The position numbers and the translations under genes are program-made. Below the pieces are notes generated by a model that was not told the origin of the DNA, searched no databases, and was given only the letters and a program-made list of their open reading frames with translations. From Sedimenticola sp. (lineage in GTDB: Bacteria; Pseudomonadota; Gammaproteobacteria; Chromatiales; Chromatiaceae), in assembly GCA_027083925.1 (NCBI GenBank), contig JALWMK010000059.1:1-57440 (forward strand): DNA of 57,440 nt, read 5' to 3'. Positions 8,613 through 16,845 of the stretch are shown one piece after another (position 1 is the stretch's first letter; every line of letters starts with the position of its first letter).

Positions 8613-8963
8613 ATGCGACACTATGAAATCGTTTTTATGGTCCATCCGGACCAGAGCGAGCAAGTGCCCTCCATGACTGAGCGCTATGTTGCCAGCATCA
8701 ATGAAGATGGTGGCAAGATTCATCGTCTGGAAGATTGGGGCCGCCGCCAGCTTGCCTACCCTATCAACAAACTGCACAAGGCACACTATGTGCTGATGAA
8801 TATCGAGTGTGAAAGCAGCACCCTGAAGGATCTGGAAACTGCTTTCCGTTTTAATGATGCAGTGATTCGCCATCTGACTATCCGTCGCGATGGCGCACTG
8901 AGTGAACCCTCTCTGCTGGCCAAGGCTGAAGAGAAAGACGCAGCTCCCGAAGCTGCAGCCTGA
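8613..8963 (+). CDS. rpsF: 30S ribosomal protein S6
   Basis: Small-subunit protein bS6, which pairs with S18 on the 16S rRNA central domain. The N-terminus [19 protein letters not shown] and the internal [20 protein letters not shown] match bS6. At 116 residues it has a short acidic/alanine tail ([11 protein letters not shown]) after the globular part. AAGGAG lies 6 nt before the ATG. First gene of rpsF-rpsR-DUF2232-rplI, in the usual gammaproteobacterial order except that priB is absent between rpsF and rpsR. Confidence 0.98.
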   Translation: MRHYEIVFMVHPDQSEQVPSMTERYVASINEDGGKIHRLEDWGRRQLAYPINKLHKAHYVLMNIECESSTLKDLETAFRFNDAVIRHLTIRRDGALSEPSLLAKAEEKDAAPEAAA

Positions 8964-8983
8964 TACCCGGGAGGAGTATAGAT

Positions 8984-9211
8984 ATGTCACGTTATATGCG
9001 TCGTAGAAAATATTGCCGTTTCACTGTTGAAGGCATCACAGAGATCGATTACAAGGATCTTGGATTGCTGAAACAGTATGTAAGCGAGTCGGGCAAGATT
9101 GTGCCCAGCCGCATTACCGGTACCAGTGCCAAGTATCAACGCCAGTTGGCAACAGCTATCAAGCATGCGCGGTTCCTGGCTTTGGTGCCTTTTACCGATT
9201 CCCACAAATAA
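8984..9211 (+). CDS. rpsR: 30S ribosomal protein S18
   Basis: Small basic protein bS18 of 75 residues, binding the 16S central domain next to S6. Recognised by RRRKYCRF at the N-terminus, the [22 protein letters not shown] core and the [19 protein letters not shown] end. A good ribosome-binding site (GGAGG) precedes the ATG. It lies 20 nt after rpsF, in the same operon. Confidence 0.98.
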   Translation: MSRYMRRRKYCRFTVEGITEIDYKDLGLLKQYVSESGKIVPSRITGTSAKYQRQLATAIKHARFLALVPFTDSHK

Positions 9212-9291
9212 GTTCTAAATAGAATTAACTAAGTCTCGTATGGCTTTGCTGTTCAAGAGGAAAAAGTGCCCAATCTTCTGAAAAAAACCTG

Positions 9292-10206
9292 ATGAAAGCC
9301 TTAGCCGCCTTCATCATGAAGGGCCGTATGCAGGCCGTCATGGTAGCCACCGTGTTTACCGTGCTGGCCTTGCTGATTACCCCTCTGGGAATTGCCAGTT
9401 CAGCTGTCATTGCTCTGGTGGTGCTCAGAAAGGGTGTCAGGGAAGGTCTGATGACCGTGGTTCTGGGTGGAGTGGCGCTTTTCATTCTGGGGCTGTTGGT
9501 TTTCGGGCAGCCCCTGCCCCTGGCTATTATCGGCATGTTGTTGTGGCTGCCGATGCTGGTGTTGGGTGAGGTGTTGCGCGCTACCCGCTCCCTGCGGCTG
9601 GTGATTGAAGTGGCAGTGGTGTTGGGTGCGTTGATTATTGGTGTTCAGTACCTGTTGCTTGATGATGTGGTTCTGTTCTGGTCTGGAATACTGGAGCAGT
9701 ACAGCGCCCAGATCATGGATGCCAGGGTAGTCAGCGATGCCGATCGCGAGGCCATGGTGGTGGATTTGGCTCCCTGGATGGCAGGTGGCATGGGGGCGGC
9801 CTGGTTTTTGCAGCTGGCGCTGTCGTTGTTTCTGGCCCGGAGCTGGCAGGCAGCCATGTACAATCCGGGCGGTTTTGCCGAAGAGCTTCGGCAGTTGCGC
9901 CTGGGGCGTTGGCTGCTGATCCTGGTGCCCCTGCTGCTGCTGGTGGGCAGCCTGTCGGATACACCAGGATTTCCTTTGCAGCTGGCGCTGGTAGGCATGA
10001 CGGCGTTCTTTTTGCAGGGAGTAGCCCTGGTGCATGGCCTGGTGCAGGAATTCAAGGGAAATCAGGGGTGGTTGATCGGTTTTTATCTATTGTTGGTCAT
10101 CGGTATGCCGGCGAGTTTTACAGCAATATCTGCTGCGGGCTATGCTGATGGCTGGTTGAATTTTCGGGCGAGAGTCCGGGCTCGCAACCCTGAGGGTGAC
10201 GAGTAA
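9292..10206 (+). CDS. DUF2232 family polytopic membrane protein
   Basis: A very hydrophobic protein of 304 residues with about eight predicted membrane helices, for example ATVFTVLALLITPLGIA, LVVFGQPLPLAIIGMLLW and a LVPLLLLVGSL pair late in the protein. A polar loop lies near residues 130-160. DUF2232 (YybS-like) proteins occupy this same place between rpsR and rplI in many gammaproteobacteria; their function is unknown. The ATG at 9292 has no strong ribosome-binding site; translation could also begin at an internal ATG 24 nt later. It ends with a short basic/acidic cytoplasmic tail. The operon context is conserved, but nothing in the sequence links it to the ribosome directly. Confidence 0.85.
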   Translation: MKALAAFIMKGRMQAVMVATVFTVLALLITPLGIASSAVIALVVLRKGVREGLMTVVLGGVALFILGLLVFGQPLPLAIIGMLLWLPMLVLGEVLRATRSLRLVIEVAVVLGALIIGVQYLLLDDVVLFWSGILEQYSAQIMDARVVSDADREAMVVDLAPWMAGGMGAAWFLQLALSLFLARSWQAAMYNPGGFAEELRQLRLGRWLLILVPLLLLVGSLSDTPGFPLQLALVGMTAFFLQGVALVHGLVQEFKGNQGWLIGFYLLLVIGMPASFTAISAAGYADGWLNFRARVRARNPEGDE

Positions 10207-10228
10207 GACCTAATGAGGTACAAGTAAA

Positions 10229-10681
10229 ATGGAAGTGATTCTTCTGGATAAAGTGAGTGGCCTGGGTGATCTGGGCGACAAGGTTGCAGTAAAACCCGGT
10301 TATGGCCGCAATTTTCTGATTCCCAGTGGCAAAGCAATTCCCGCCACCAGAACCAACCTTGCGGAATTTGAAAAGCGCCGTGCGGAACTGGAGAAAGAGG
10401 CTGCCGGAAAACTGGCTGTGGCGGAATCCAGGAAAGCTGCAGTGGAAGGTCTGAATGGCATTACCATCAGCCACAAGGCAGGTGAGGAAGGCAAGCTGTT
10501 CGGTTCTGTGGGCACCGTGGATATTGCCAGCGCCTGCAACGCAGCTGGCGTTGCTGTGGAAAAGAATGAAATCCGCCTTCCGGATGGTCCTATGCGTGCC
10601 ACTGGCGAGTTTGAAGTGGTGCTGCATCTGCATCCAGATGTGAATGCCATGCTGAAAGTGATTATCATCGCCGAAGAATGA
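10229..10681 (+). CDS. rplI: 50S ribosomal protein L9
   Basis: Large-subunit protein bL9 of 150 residues. The N-terminal rRNA-binding domain begins [19 protein letters not shown] and carries the family signature [14 protein letters not shown] long charged connecting helix ([17 protein letters not shown]) leads to the C-terminal domain containing [12 protein letters not shown]. Length and motifs match E. coli L9 (149 residues). Last gene of the ribosomal operon, followed by a strong terminator. Confidence 0.98.
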   Translation: MEVILLDKVSGLGDLGDKVAVKPGYGRNFLIPSGKAIPATRTNLAEFEKRRAELEKEAAGKLAVAESRKAAVEGLNGITISHKAGEEGKLFGSVGTVDIASACNAAGVAVEKNEIRLPDGPMRATGEFEVVLHLHPDVNAMLKVIIIAEE

Positions 10682-10774
10682 CGTTGGAGCCGTCCGGGTT
10701 TTGGGCATGACTTCCCCGGGTCGTGCCCGAGACTGGAATTGACTGCTCAGGACAAGAAGATAAGGTAACGCTGC

Positions 10775-10820
10775 AAAAAGCCGCGACAAGTAATTGTCTT
10801 GTCGCGGCTTTTTGTTTTTT
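10775..10820. terminator. Intrinsic terminator after rplI
   Basis: A perfect 16-bp stem pairs AAAAAGCCGCGACAAG (10775-10790) with CTTGTCGCGGCTTTTT (10798-10813) around a 7-nt loop. A T-rich run (tttttgttttttt) follows rightward, and an A-run lies on the opposite side, so it could act in both directions. Confidence 0.95.
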
Positions 10821-10868
10821 TATTTAGCCGCTGTTCTCAAAGCTGCATTTTTTCTGTAACCTTCCTGC

Positions 10869-12287
10869 ATGCCATTCGATACCTCTTTGTCAGAAGCCGT
10901 TCCAGACTATCCTGAAACTGATCGGGAAATGGAACAGTTGCGCATTCCTCCCCATTCCGTGCAGGCGGAGCAATCGGTGGTAGGGGGGCTGATGCTGGAC
11001 AACAGCACCTGGGATCAGATTGCCGATCGGGTGGGATCCAAGGATTTTTATCGTCATGAACATCAGCTGATTTTTTCCGCCATCCAGATTCTTGCCGATG
11101 AGCAGAAACCATTTGATGTTGTGACTCTGGCGGAAGAGCTGGAGCGCCGGGAGGAACTGGAAGACGTGGGCGGCCTGCCTTACCTGGCGGCCCTGGCGGA
11201 AGATACGCCCAGCGCGGCCAATATTCGTGCTTATGCCGATATTGTGCGGGAGCATTCGGTTACCCGCCAATTGATTCGTGTCGGCACAGAAATTGCGGAA
11301 AGTGGTTTTCGCCCGGAAGGACGCAAGGTCGCCGAATTGCTGGACAATGCGGAAAGCAAGGTGTTTCAGATTGCCGAGCAGCGACAGAAAGAAGGTGAGG
11401 GTTTTCAGGCCATCAAGGGTCTGCTGGTCAAGGCTATCGATCGTATCGAGGAGCTGCAAAGCAGTGATGAACCAATTACCGGCATCAGCACGGGGTTTGA
11501 TGATTTTGATGAAAAGACTTCCGGATTGCAGCCTGCCGACCTGGTCATCGTGGCGGGGCGTCCCTCCATGGGCAAGACCACCTTTGCCATGAATATCGCC
11601 GAGAATGCAGCCATAAAGACAGGTCTCCCGGTGGCGGTATTTTCCATGGAAATGCCCAATGAAGCGCTGACCATGCGCATGATTTCTTCTCTGGGGCGCA
11701 TCGACGGCCATCGTATCCGCACGGGAAAGCTGGAGGATGATGAGTGGCCACGCCTCACCTCTGCAATCAATATTCTCAACCAGACCAAGCTGTTTATCGA
11801 TGATACGCCGGCACTCAGCCCCACGGATCTGCGAGCCCGGGCGCGACGCCTGATGCGCGAGCAGGGTGGCAAGCTGGGCTTGATTGTCATTGACTATTTG
11901 CAGCTCATGCAGATTCCTGGTGGAGGGGAGAATCGTACCAATGAAATATCCACCATATCGCGCAGTCTCAAGGCCTTGGCCAAAGAGCTGAATGTTCCGG
12001 TCGTCGCCTTGTCCCAGCTGAACCGCAGCCTGGAACAACGCCCCAACAAACGCCCCATCATGTCCGACTTGCGGGAATCCGGCGCCATCGAGCAGGATGC
12101 GGATCTGGTAGTGTTTATTTACCGGGACGAGGTCTACAACGAAGAAAGCACCGACAAGGGTATGGCGGAAATCATCATCGGCAAGCAGCGCAATGGTCCC
12201 ATAGGCAAAGTGCGCCTGACTTTTCTGGGGCAGTTCACCAAGTTCGAGAACTATATCAATCCGGTTTATGGTGATCCTGTACATTGA
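10869..12287 (+). CDS. dnaB: Replicative DNA helicase DnaB
   Basis: Hexameric 5'-to-3' helicase of the replication fork, 472 residues, close to the E. coli length, so no intein is present. The N-terminal DnaG-interacting domain opens with RIPPHSVQAEQSVVGGLMLDN. The RecA-like C-terminal domain carries Walker A GRPSMGKTT, followed by VAVFSMEMP, Walker B LIVIDYLQLM, and LRESGAIEQDADLV with the arginine-finger region. The ATG at 10869 has no clear ribosome-binding site, but the about 20-residue pre-domain tail fits E. coli DnaB. It lies after the rplI terminator and so needs its own promoter; it heads dnaB-alr-radA. Confidence 0.98.
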   Translation: MPFDTSLSEAVPDYPETDREMEQLRIPPHSVQAEQSVVGGLMLDNSTWDQIADRVGSKDFYRHEHQLIFSAIQILADEQKPFDVVTLAEELERREELEDVGGLPYLAALAEDTPSAANIRAYADIVREHSVTRQLIRVGTEIAESGFRPEGRKVAELLDNAESKVFQIAEQRQKEGEGFQAIKGLLVKAIDRIEELQSSDEPITGISTGFDDFDEKTSGLQPADLVIVAGRPSMGKTTFAMNIAENAAIKTGLPVAVFSMEMPNEALTMRMISSLGRIDGHRIRTGKLEDDEWPRLTSAINILNQTKLFIDDTPALSPTDLRARARRLMREQGGKLGLIVIDYLQLMQIPGGGENRTNEISTISRSLKALAKELNVPVVALSQLNRSLEQRPNKRPIMSDLRESGAIEQDADLVVFIYRDEVYNEESTDKGMAEIIIGKQRNGPIGKVRLTFLGQFTKFENYINPVYGDPVH

Positions 12288-12318
12288 GCCGTACCACTCT
12301 TACTGAACTGTCAGGTTG

Positions 12319-13395
12319 ATGCCTTTTTCTCCATGGATAGAAATAGACGGCGAAGCCTTGCGGCACAATCTGAGAGTGGTGCGAAAGCATGCTGCGCATT
12401 CCCGGGTGATGGCCGTAATCAAGGCTGACGCCTACGGGCATGGCATGTTGCCGGTTGCTGCCGCTCTCGCAGAAGCTGATGGCTTCGCTGTGGCACGGGT
12501 TGATGAAGCAGCCCGGCTGCGTGAAGCCGGCATCGACAAGAAAATATTGGTGCTGTCTGGAGCTCATGATGGGCAGGAATTGCTCCAGGCCTCACGGTTG
12601 GGGGTGGAGCTGGTAATGCATCATGCTGCACAGCTCACATTGTGGGCGGAAACCGGATTGCCCCGCCCGGTAGCTGTGTGGCTGAAGCTCGATACCGGCA
12701 TGAACCGCCTGGGGTTTCCAGCGCAACAGGCACAAGAGCTGCTTTCCCGGCTGCGAAATTTGCCTGGTGTTGCGAAGGTGACCGGGATTCTCACCCATCT
12801 GGCAAACGCCGATCATCTGGAAGATGACTATACTTCGCTTCAACTGCAGCGCTTTTCCCGGGCCACTGCCGCGCTCAATCTACCGCTGTCGATTGCAAAT
12901 TCTGCGGGTATTCTGGGCTGGCCGTCCAGCCATGAGGACTGGGTGCGTCCCGGCATCATGCTCTACGGTGCTTCGCCGTTTTCCGTACAGGTGGAAGAGC
13001 TGCGACCAGCAATGACTTTTGGATCAAGGCTGATTTCTGTTAACACCATCCAGGCCGGTGAACCCATTGGCTATGGCGGCATCTGGCAGGCGCCGGAGTC
13101 CATGCCTGTTGGAGTGGTCGCAGCAGGCTATGGTGATGGTTATCCACGGGAAACGCCTGCAGGAACACCAGTGCTACTCAATAATCAGAGGGTTCCTGTT
13201 GTGGGCCGTGTCTCCATGGATACGCTGATGGTGGATTTGCGCCGGCAGCCACGGGCGCAGGTTGGTGATGAGGTGGTTCTCTGGGGACGGGGTTTGCCTG
13301 CAGAAACCATTGCGGCGGCAGTACAGACCATTCCCTATACGCTGTTTTGCGGAATTACCCCAAGGGTGCAACGCAGGGAGCGTGAGGAACGCTGA
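12319..13395 (+). CDS. alr: Alanine racemase
   Basis: PLP enzyme that interconverts L- and D-alanine for peptidoglycan, 358 residues. The PLP-binding lysine is in VIKADAYGHG near the N-terminus. The C-terminal domain supplies the second catalytic base in AAGYGDGYPR, followed by VGRVSMDTLMVDL. A TTG codon immediately precedes the ATG at 12319; I prefer ATG because an AGG is then 3 nt upstream. dnaB-alr adjacency is common in gammaproteobacteria. The gene overlaps radA by one base (TGATG), so the two are probably translated together. Confidence 0.96.
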   Translation: MPFSPWIEIDGEALRHNLRVVRKHAAHSRVMAVIKADAYGHGMLPVAAALAEADGFAVARVDEAARLREAGIDKKILVLSGAHDGQELLQASRLGVELVMHHAAQLTLWAETGLPRPVAVWLKLDTGMNRLGFPAQQAQELLSRLRNLPGVAKVTGILTHLANADHLEDDYTSLQLQRFSRATAALNLPLSIANSAGILGWPSSHEDWVRPGIMLYGASPFSVQVEELRPAMTFGSRLISVNTIQAGEPIGYGGIWQAPESMPVGVVAAGYGDGYPRETPAGTPVLLNNQRVPVVGRVSMDTLMVDLRRQPRAQVGDEVVLWGRGLPAETIAAAVQTIPYTLFCGITPRVQRREREER

Positions 13396-14765
13396 TGGCA
13401 AAAGCCAGAACCCTATATGTCTGCCGGGATTGTGGTGGTGGTTTTCCCAAGTGGGCCGGGCAATGCTCCGATTGTGGCGCCTGGAACAGCCTGGAAGCGT
13501 CTATTTCCGAAGCGAATCAAAAGACAATGCCACGCTTTGCGGGATACAGCGGTGATGCAGCGGCAGCCATGATTCGCCCCTTGTCTGCGGTCGATGCCGA
13601 GAAGACCCAGCGTACTGCCACTGGATTACCTGAGCTGGATCGGGTGCTGGGAGGGGGGTTGGTGCAGGGTTCGGTTGTGCTTATCGGTGGTGATCCCGGT
13701 ATCGGAAAATCCACCCTGTTGATTCAGGCGCTGGCCAGCCTTTCGGAGCACATGCGGCCTCTGTATGTCAGTGGCGAGGAATCAGCCGAGCAAATCAGCA
13801 TGCGGGCTGCGCGTCTGGGCCTGCCTGTAGACCGCTTGCAGCTGCTTACGGAAACCTGTGTGGAGCGCATACTGGCTCTGGCGGACAAACACCGTCCCAG
13901 TGTAATGGTCATGGATTCCATCCAGACTTTCTATTCGGAGCAGCTGCAATCTGCTCCGGGAGCCGTGGCTCAGGTGCGGGAATCTGCTGCGCAACTGGTG
14001 CGATTTGCGAAGCAGACCGGCATCAGCCTGTTCCTGGTGGGGCATGTCACCAAGGAAGGGGCGCTGGCAGGCCCCAGGGTGCTGGAGCATATGGTGGATA
14101 CCGTGCTGTACTTTGAAGGTGAGGCAGGCAGCCAGATTCGCCTGGTGCGGGCGATCAAGAACCGGTTTGGAGCAGTGAACGAACTGGGCGTTTTTGCCAT
14201 GACAGACAAGGGACTCAAGGAAGTGAGCAATCCCTCTGCCATTTTTCTTTCCCGCCACGAAGAGCAGGTGTGCGGCAGTGCAATCCTGGTCACCCGCGAG
14301 GGCACACGCCCCATGCTGGTAGAAGTGCAGGCGTTGGTGGATCAAAGCTCCCTGGGAAATCCGCGACGAGTGGCCCTGGGGCTGGAGCAGAATCGCCTGG
14401 CCATGCTGTTGGCGGTGCTGCACCGTCACGGTGGCATCGGTATGGTCGATCAGGATGTTTTTCTGAATATCGTGGGTGGCGTGCGGGTGACCGAAACGGC
14501 GGCTGATCTGCCCGTACTGCTGTCGGTGCTGTCCAGCTTTCGCGACCGGTCTTTGCCCATGGGGCTGGCGGCTTTCGGAGAAGTAGGTCTGGCTGGGGAG
14601 ATCAGGCCGGTTCCCTGTGGTGAAGACCGTGTGCGCGAAGCCGCCAAGCATGGCTTCAAGTGCATTCTTCTGCCTGCAGCCAACCGGCCGCGCAAGGCGA
14701 TAACCGGTATCGAGGTGATACCGGTTCAGCGTCTTTCCCAGGCTTTGTCTGTTCTTTTTGAGTAA
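13395..14765 (+). CDS. radA: DNA repair protein RadA
   Basis: RecA-like ATPase and branch-migration factor in recombination, 456 residues. The N-terminal zinc finger is CRDCGGGFPKWAGQCSDC. The ATPase core has Walker A GGDPGIGKST and Walker B VMVMDSIQTFYS, then the RadA-specific KNRFG motif. The C-terminal third is Lon-protease-like (GMVDQDVFLNIVGGVRVTETAADLP). Length matches E. coli RadA (460). It overlaps alr by one base. A 160-bp inverted-repeat element begins 4 nt after its stop codon, so that element probably forms part of the 3' end of the transcript. Confidence 0.97.
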   Translation: MAKARTLYVCRDCGGGFPKWAGQCSDCGAWNSLEASISEANQKTMPRFAGYSGDAAAAMIRPLSAVDAEKTQRTATGLPELDRVLGGGLVQGSVVLIGGDPGIGKSTLLIQALASLSEHMRPLYVSGEESAEQISMRAARLGLPVDRLQLLTETCVERILALADKHRPSVMVMDSIQTFYSEQLQSAPGAVAQVRESAAQLVRFAKQTGISLFLVGHVTKEGALAGPRVLEHMVDTVLYFEGEAGSQIRLVRAIKNRFGAVNELGVFAMTDKGLKEVSNPSAIFLSRHEEQVCGSAILVTREGTRPMLVEVQALVDQSSLGNPRRVALGLEQNRLAMLLAVLHRHGGIGMVDQDVFLNIVGGVRVTETAADLPVLLSVLSSFRDRSLPMGLAAFGEVGLAGEIRPVPCGEDRVREAAKHGFKCILLPAANRPRKAITGIEVIPVQRLSQALSVLFE

Positions 14766-14768
14766 CGA

Positions 14769-14928
14769 CCTGAATCCATGGGTTCATGACGGCGCATAGC
14801 GCAAGCGCTTGATCCCCCAGCGGTTCAAAAAATGCCCGCTTAACCTGAGGGTGAAGCCAGGATTTTTTGATTCCACCGGGAAATCAATATCATACGCGCT
14901 GCAGCCGCCCTGAGCCCACGGATTCAGG
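14769..14928. repeat. 160-bp MITE-like inverted-repeat element, copy A
   Basis: The ends are inverted repeats: CCTGAATCCATGGGTTCA at the left and TGAGCCCACGGATTCAGG at the right. Aligned without gaps to 47527-47685, it differs at about 11 of 159 positions (about 93% identity). It holds no open reading frame; the interior includes AGCGCAAGCGCT and GATTCCACCGGGAAATCAATATCATACG. No target-site duplication is evident. It starts right after the radA stop codon. The third, solo end is at 3914-3933. Confidence 0.85.
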
Positions 14929-15247
14929 TAATAACTGTTTATTTGCCAACAATGCCGTTTGACTGGGTGCTGCTGCTTTATCTGTGCTGGAGCCTATTGC
15001 GTGGCTGGTGAATGGGTTTCTATCCTGAACTATTCCCCCGCCGGGTTACTATTTGTTGTTGGCCATGCTGGCGGACTTGTGCCAGAGCCGGTTATGGGTG
15101 ACAGTGGTACTCGTGGCTATCCGAATGCTGCCATTTTCGGTTTCCAGCGTACTGTATTCCACTTCGGCCCGCCTGGGCCGGCCATTGGCGGGAATAATTG
15201 TCCAGCAGGCGAAGATACCAAAAACTCTATTTGTTCTCCAAAAGGGC
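14929..15247. other. Non-coding or decayed stretch after radA
   Basis: About 320 bases between the repeat and the bactofilin promoter hold only short, overlapping frames of 60-100 codons on both strands, none with a recognisable domain or a good ribosome-binding site. From 14952 a frame reads MPFDWVLLLYLCWSLLRGW and then stops; from 15053 a different frame gives a hydrophobic 76-residue peptide. This could be the remains of a membrane-protein gene broken by a frameshift, but no family is identifiable. Confidence 0.35.
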
Positions 15248-15277
15248 ATGGCAACTGACGGGCAAGCTACCTATAAT
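15248..15277 (+). promoter_or_regulatory. Candidate promoter for bactofilin gene
   Basis: A perfect -10 TATAAT is at 15272-15277. ATGGCA at 15248-15253 (4 of 6 matches to the -35 consensus) is 18 nt upstream. Transcription would begin near 15284, giving a leader of about 70 nt. Confidence 0.5.
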
Positions 15278-15352
15278 CAATGACTCAGCAAGGGACAATG
15301 CTGGCTTGTCTGCCCAAGGCCGGGCCCCTGTAACTTTCCAAAGGAAATCGCA

Positions 15353-15817
15353 ATGTTTGATAAAACCAAGAAAGAGACGGAAAAGAAGCCATCCGCTCCC
15401 AAAGCAACTGCACCAGCAGCATCCAAATCAGCCCCCGCAAGCAATAGCGGGCAGACTACTACCATCGGCTCTTCGATCAAACTCAATGGTGAGCTGAATG
15501 GTGATGAGGATCTGCTGATTCAGGGACAGGTAGAAGGAAATGTCTATCTCAAGGAGCACAATCTTACGATCGGTGAACAAGGTGTCATCAAGGCCAACGC
15601 CTTTGCGCGGACGATTACCGTGCGTGGCCGACTCACGGGAGACCTCAACGGGATGGAGAAGGTAACCATTACCTCCACAGGCAAGGTAAGAGGAAATATC
15701 GTTTCACCCAAAGTCATCCTTGAGGAAGGCGCAACTTTTAAAGGTAGCATTGATATGGATGCGAAGGCAGCCAAGCCAGCATCTCAGCCGGCACCACCAA
15801 GCGCCAAGTCTGCCTGA
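15353..15817 (+). CDS. Bactofilin (polymer-forming cytoskeletal protein)
   Basis: A 154-residue protein with a disordered Lys/Ala/Pro/Ser-rich N-terminus (residues 1-38), a central right-handed beta-helix domain (about 40-135) and a Pro/Ala/Ser tail. The core shows the bactofilin pattern: TTIGSSIKLNGELNGDEDLLIQG, then VEGNVYL, ITVRGRLTGDLNG and GKVRGNIVSPKVILEEGATFKG. Bactofilins form nucleotide-independent filaments used in cell shape, stalk or appendage placement. An adjacent M23 peptidase, the frequent partner, is missing; the neighbour here is a methyltransferase-like gene 21 nt downstream. Its function in this organism cannot be read from the sequence. Confidence 0.92.
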   Translation: MFDKTKKETEKKPSAPKATAPAASKSAPASNSGQTTTIGSSIKLNGELNGDEDLLIQGQVEGNVYLKEHNLTIGEQGVIKANAFARTITVRGRLTGDLNGMEKVTITSTGKVRGNIVSPKVILEEGATFKGSIDMDAKAAKPASQPAPPSAKSA

Positions 15818-15838
15818 CGCAGAAACTGATTCATATCC

Positions 15839-16465
15839 ATGGCTCTTTTTGCCAAGCCAAAAACCCCGGGTATTGCACCTGTGCAATCACAGTCTGGAGA
15901 GTTGGGTTGCCCGGCGTTTGCTTCTCTGGTGGAAACGCTGGAGCGCGAGCCGGAACACAAATACCATATTCTGGATCTGGCGGCAGCATCAGGGAATCAT
16001 ATCGAATTTTTTTCCCGTTTCCGCTGTCGTTATCATATTGGGGATGTGTTGCATGTTCTGCCGGATCTGTCCCCACCGGAGGAAGATGAACCCGCGCTGG
16101 ATTTCGGGCGCATCCTTCCTTTGAATATGCCTGACAGGCTGGATCTGATTCTGGCCTGGGACGGATTGAATTATCTGGATAAAGCGCTGTTGCCTCAATT
16201 CAGTCAGCATCTTGTCCGGCAGTGCAATCCGGGTGCCTGGCTGCATGCTTTCATTTATACTCGTGGAGAAATGGCAGCACAGCCGGTTCAGTTTGAGGTG
16301 CTCTCCAGCAATGCCATGCGGCGTCAGGCCGCTACCGGCAGCACAGTGGGGGCGCCCTGCTATCCGCAAAGGGTGCTGGAAAAGTTGATGCCCGGTTTTC
16401 GCACGGCACAGTCCCGGTTGTTGAAAAATGGACTGCAGGAATGCTTGTTTCAGGTTCAGGAATAG
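15839..16465 (+). CDS. Putative class I SAM-dependent methyltransferase-like protein
   Basis: A 208-residue protein. Residues about 42-62 (HILDLAAASGNHIEFFSRF) look like motif I of a Rossmann-fold methyltransferase, with the usual GxGxG changed to AASGN. The later LDLILAWDGLNYLDKALLPQF resembles the post-II region, in which many methyltransferases have DLVVAWDVLNYL. The second half is less conserved. The substrate is unknown and the altered SAM loop leaves catalytic activity open. It follows bactofilin by 21 nt and is probably in the same transcript, ending at a 22-bp palindrome. Confidence 0.6.
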   Translation: MALFAKPKTPGIAPVQSQSGELGCPAFASLVETLEREPEHKYHILDLAAASGNHIEFFSRFRCRYHIGDVLHVLPDLSPPEEDEPALDFGRILPLNMPDRLDLILAWDGLNYLDKALLPQFSQHLVRQCNPGAWLHAFIYTRGEMAAQPVQFEVLSSNAMRRQAATGSTVGAPCYPQRVLEKLMPGFRTAQSRLLKNGLQECLFQVQE

Positions 16466-16490
16466 TAAATTTTGCATGCTTGTTGGTGGT

Positions 16491-16544
16491 GCATCTTTGA
16501 ACCCGGGATCCACCATTGGTGATGGATCCCGGGTTCAAAGATGC
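16491..16544. repeat. 22-bp perfect inverted repeat
   Basis: GCATCTTTGAACCCGGGATCCA (first arm, 16491-16512) is exactly repeated inverted at 16523-16544 around a 10-nt loop. No T-run follows, so intrinsic termination is doubtful, although a very stable RNA hairpin would form at the 3' end of the methyltransferase-like gene. Confidence 0.8.
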
Positions 16545-16584
16545 GCTAGCATTGCATTCAATCTATAATCACTGCAGGGCACTT

Positions 16585-16649
16585 CTATTAACCCGGCGAC
16601 CAAATATGTCGCCGGGTTAATAGGTTGTTATTCCGGTGGATGCCGGAAT
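16585..16649. repeat. Two further palindromes (REP-like)
   Basis: A perfect 16-bp stem, CTATTAACCCGGCGAC (16585-16600)/GTCGCCGGGTTAATAG (16608-16623), has a 7-nt loop. ATTCCGG (16630-16636) then pairs with CCGGAAT (16643-16649), followed by CCATC. The latter resembles the widespread proteobacterial extragenic palindrome of the ATTCCGG...CCGGAATCCA type. Beyond it, 16650-16845 holds no recognisable gene up to the regulator's start. Confidence 0.7.
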
Positions 16650-16845
16650 CCATCAATTCCTGAAAACCGTAGACACCGGCCTCGGCAATTGCTCCTGCGT
16701 TGCTTTACCTTCACCCATCCATGGGTTCGTGTGCGGGTGTGGCGAAAACCGAGTGATTCGAGGTGCCCTGTATTCTGTTTGAGAAAATATGGAACCAGGG
16801 GGGGAAAGCTTTTCCCCGGGGATGGATTGGACGATTGGAGGGGCT

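Noticed and set aside
16491-16544. Intrinsic terminator at the 22-bp palindrome
   Set aside because: There is no T-run on either side; listed only as an inverted repeat.
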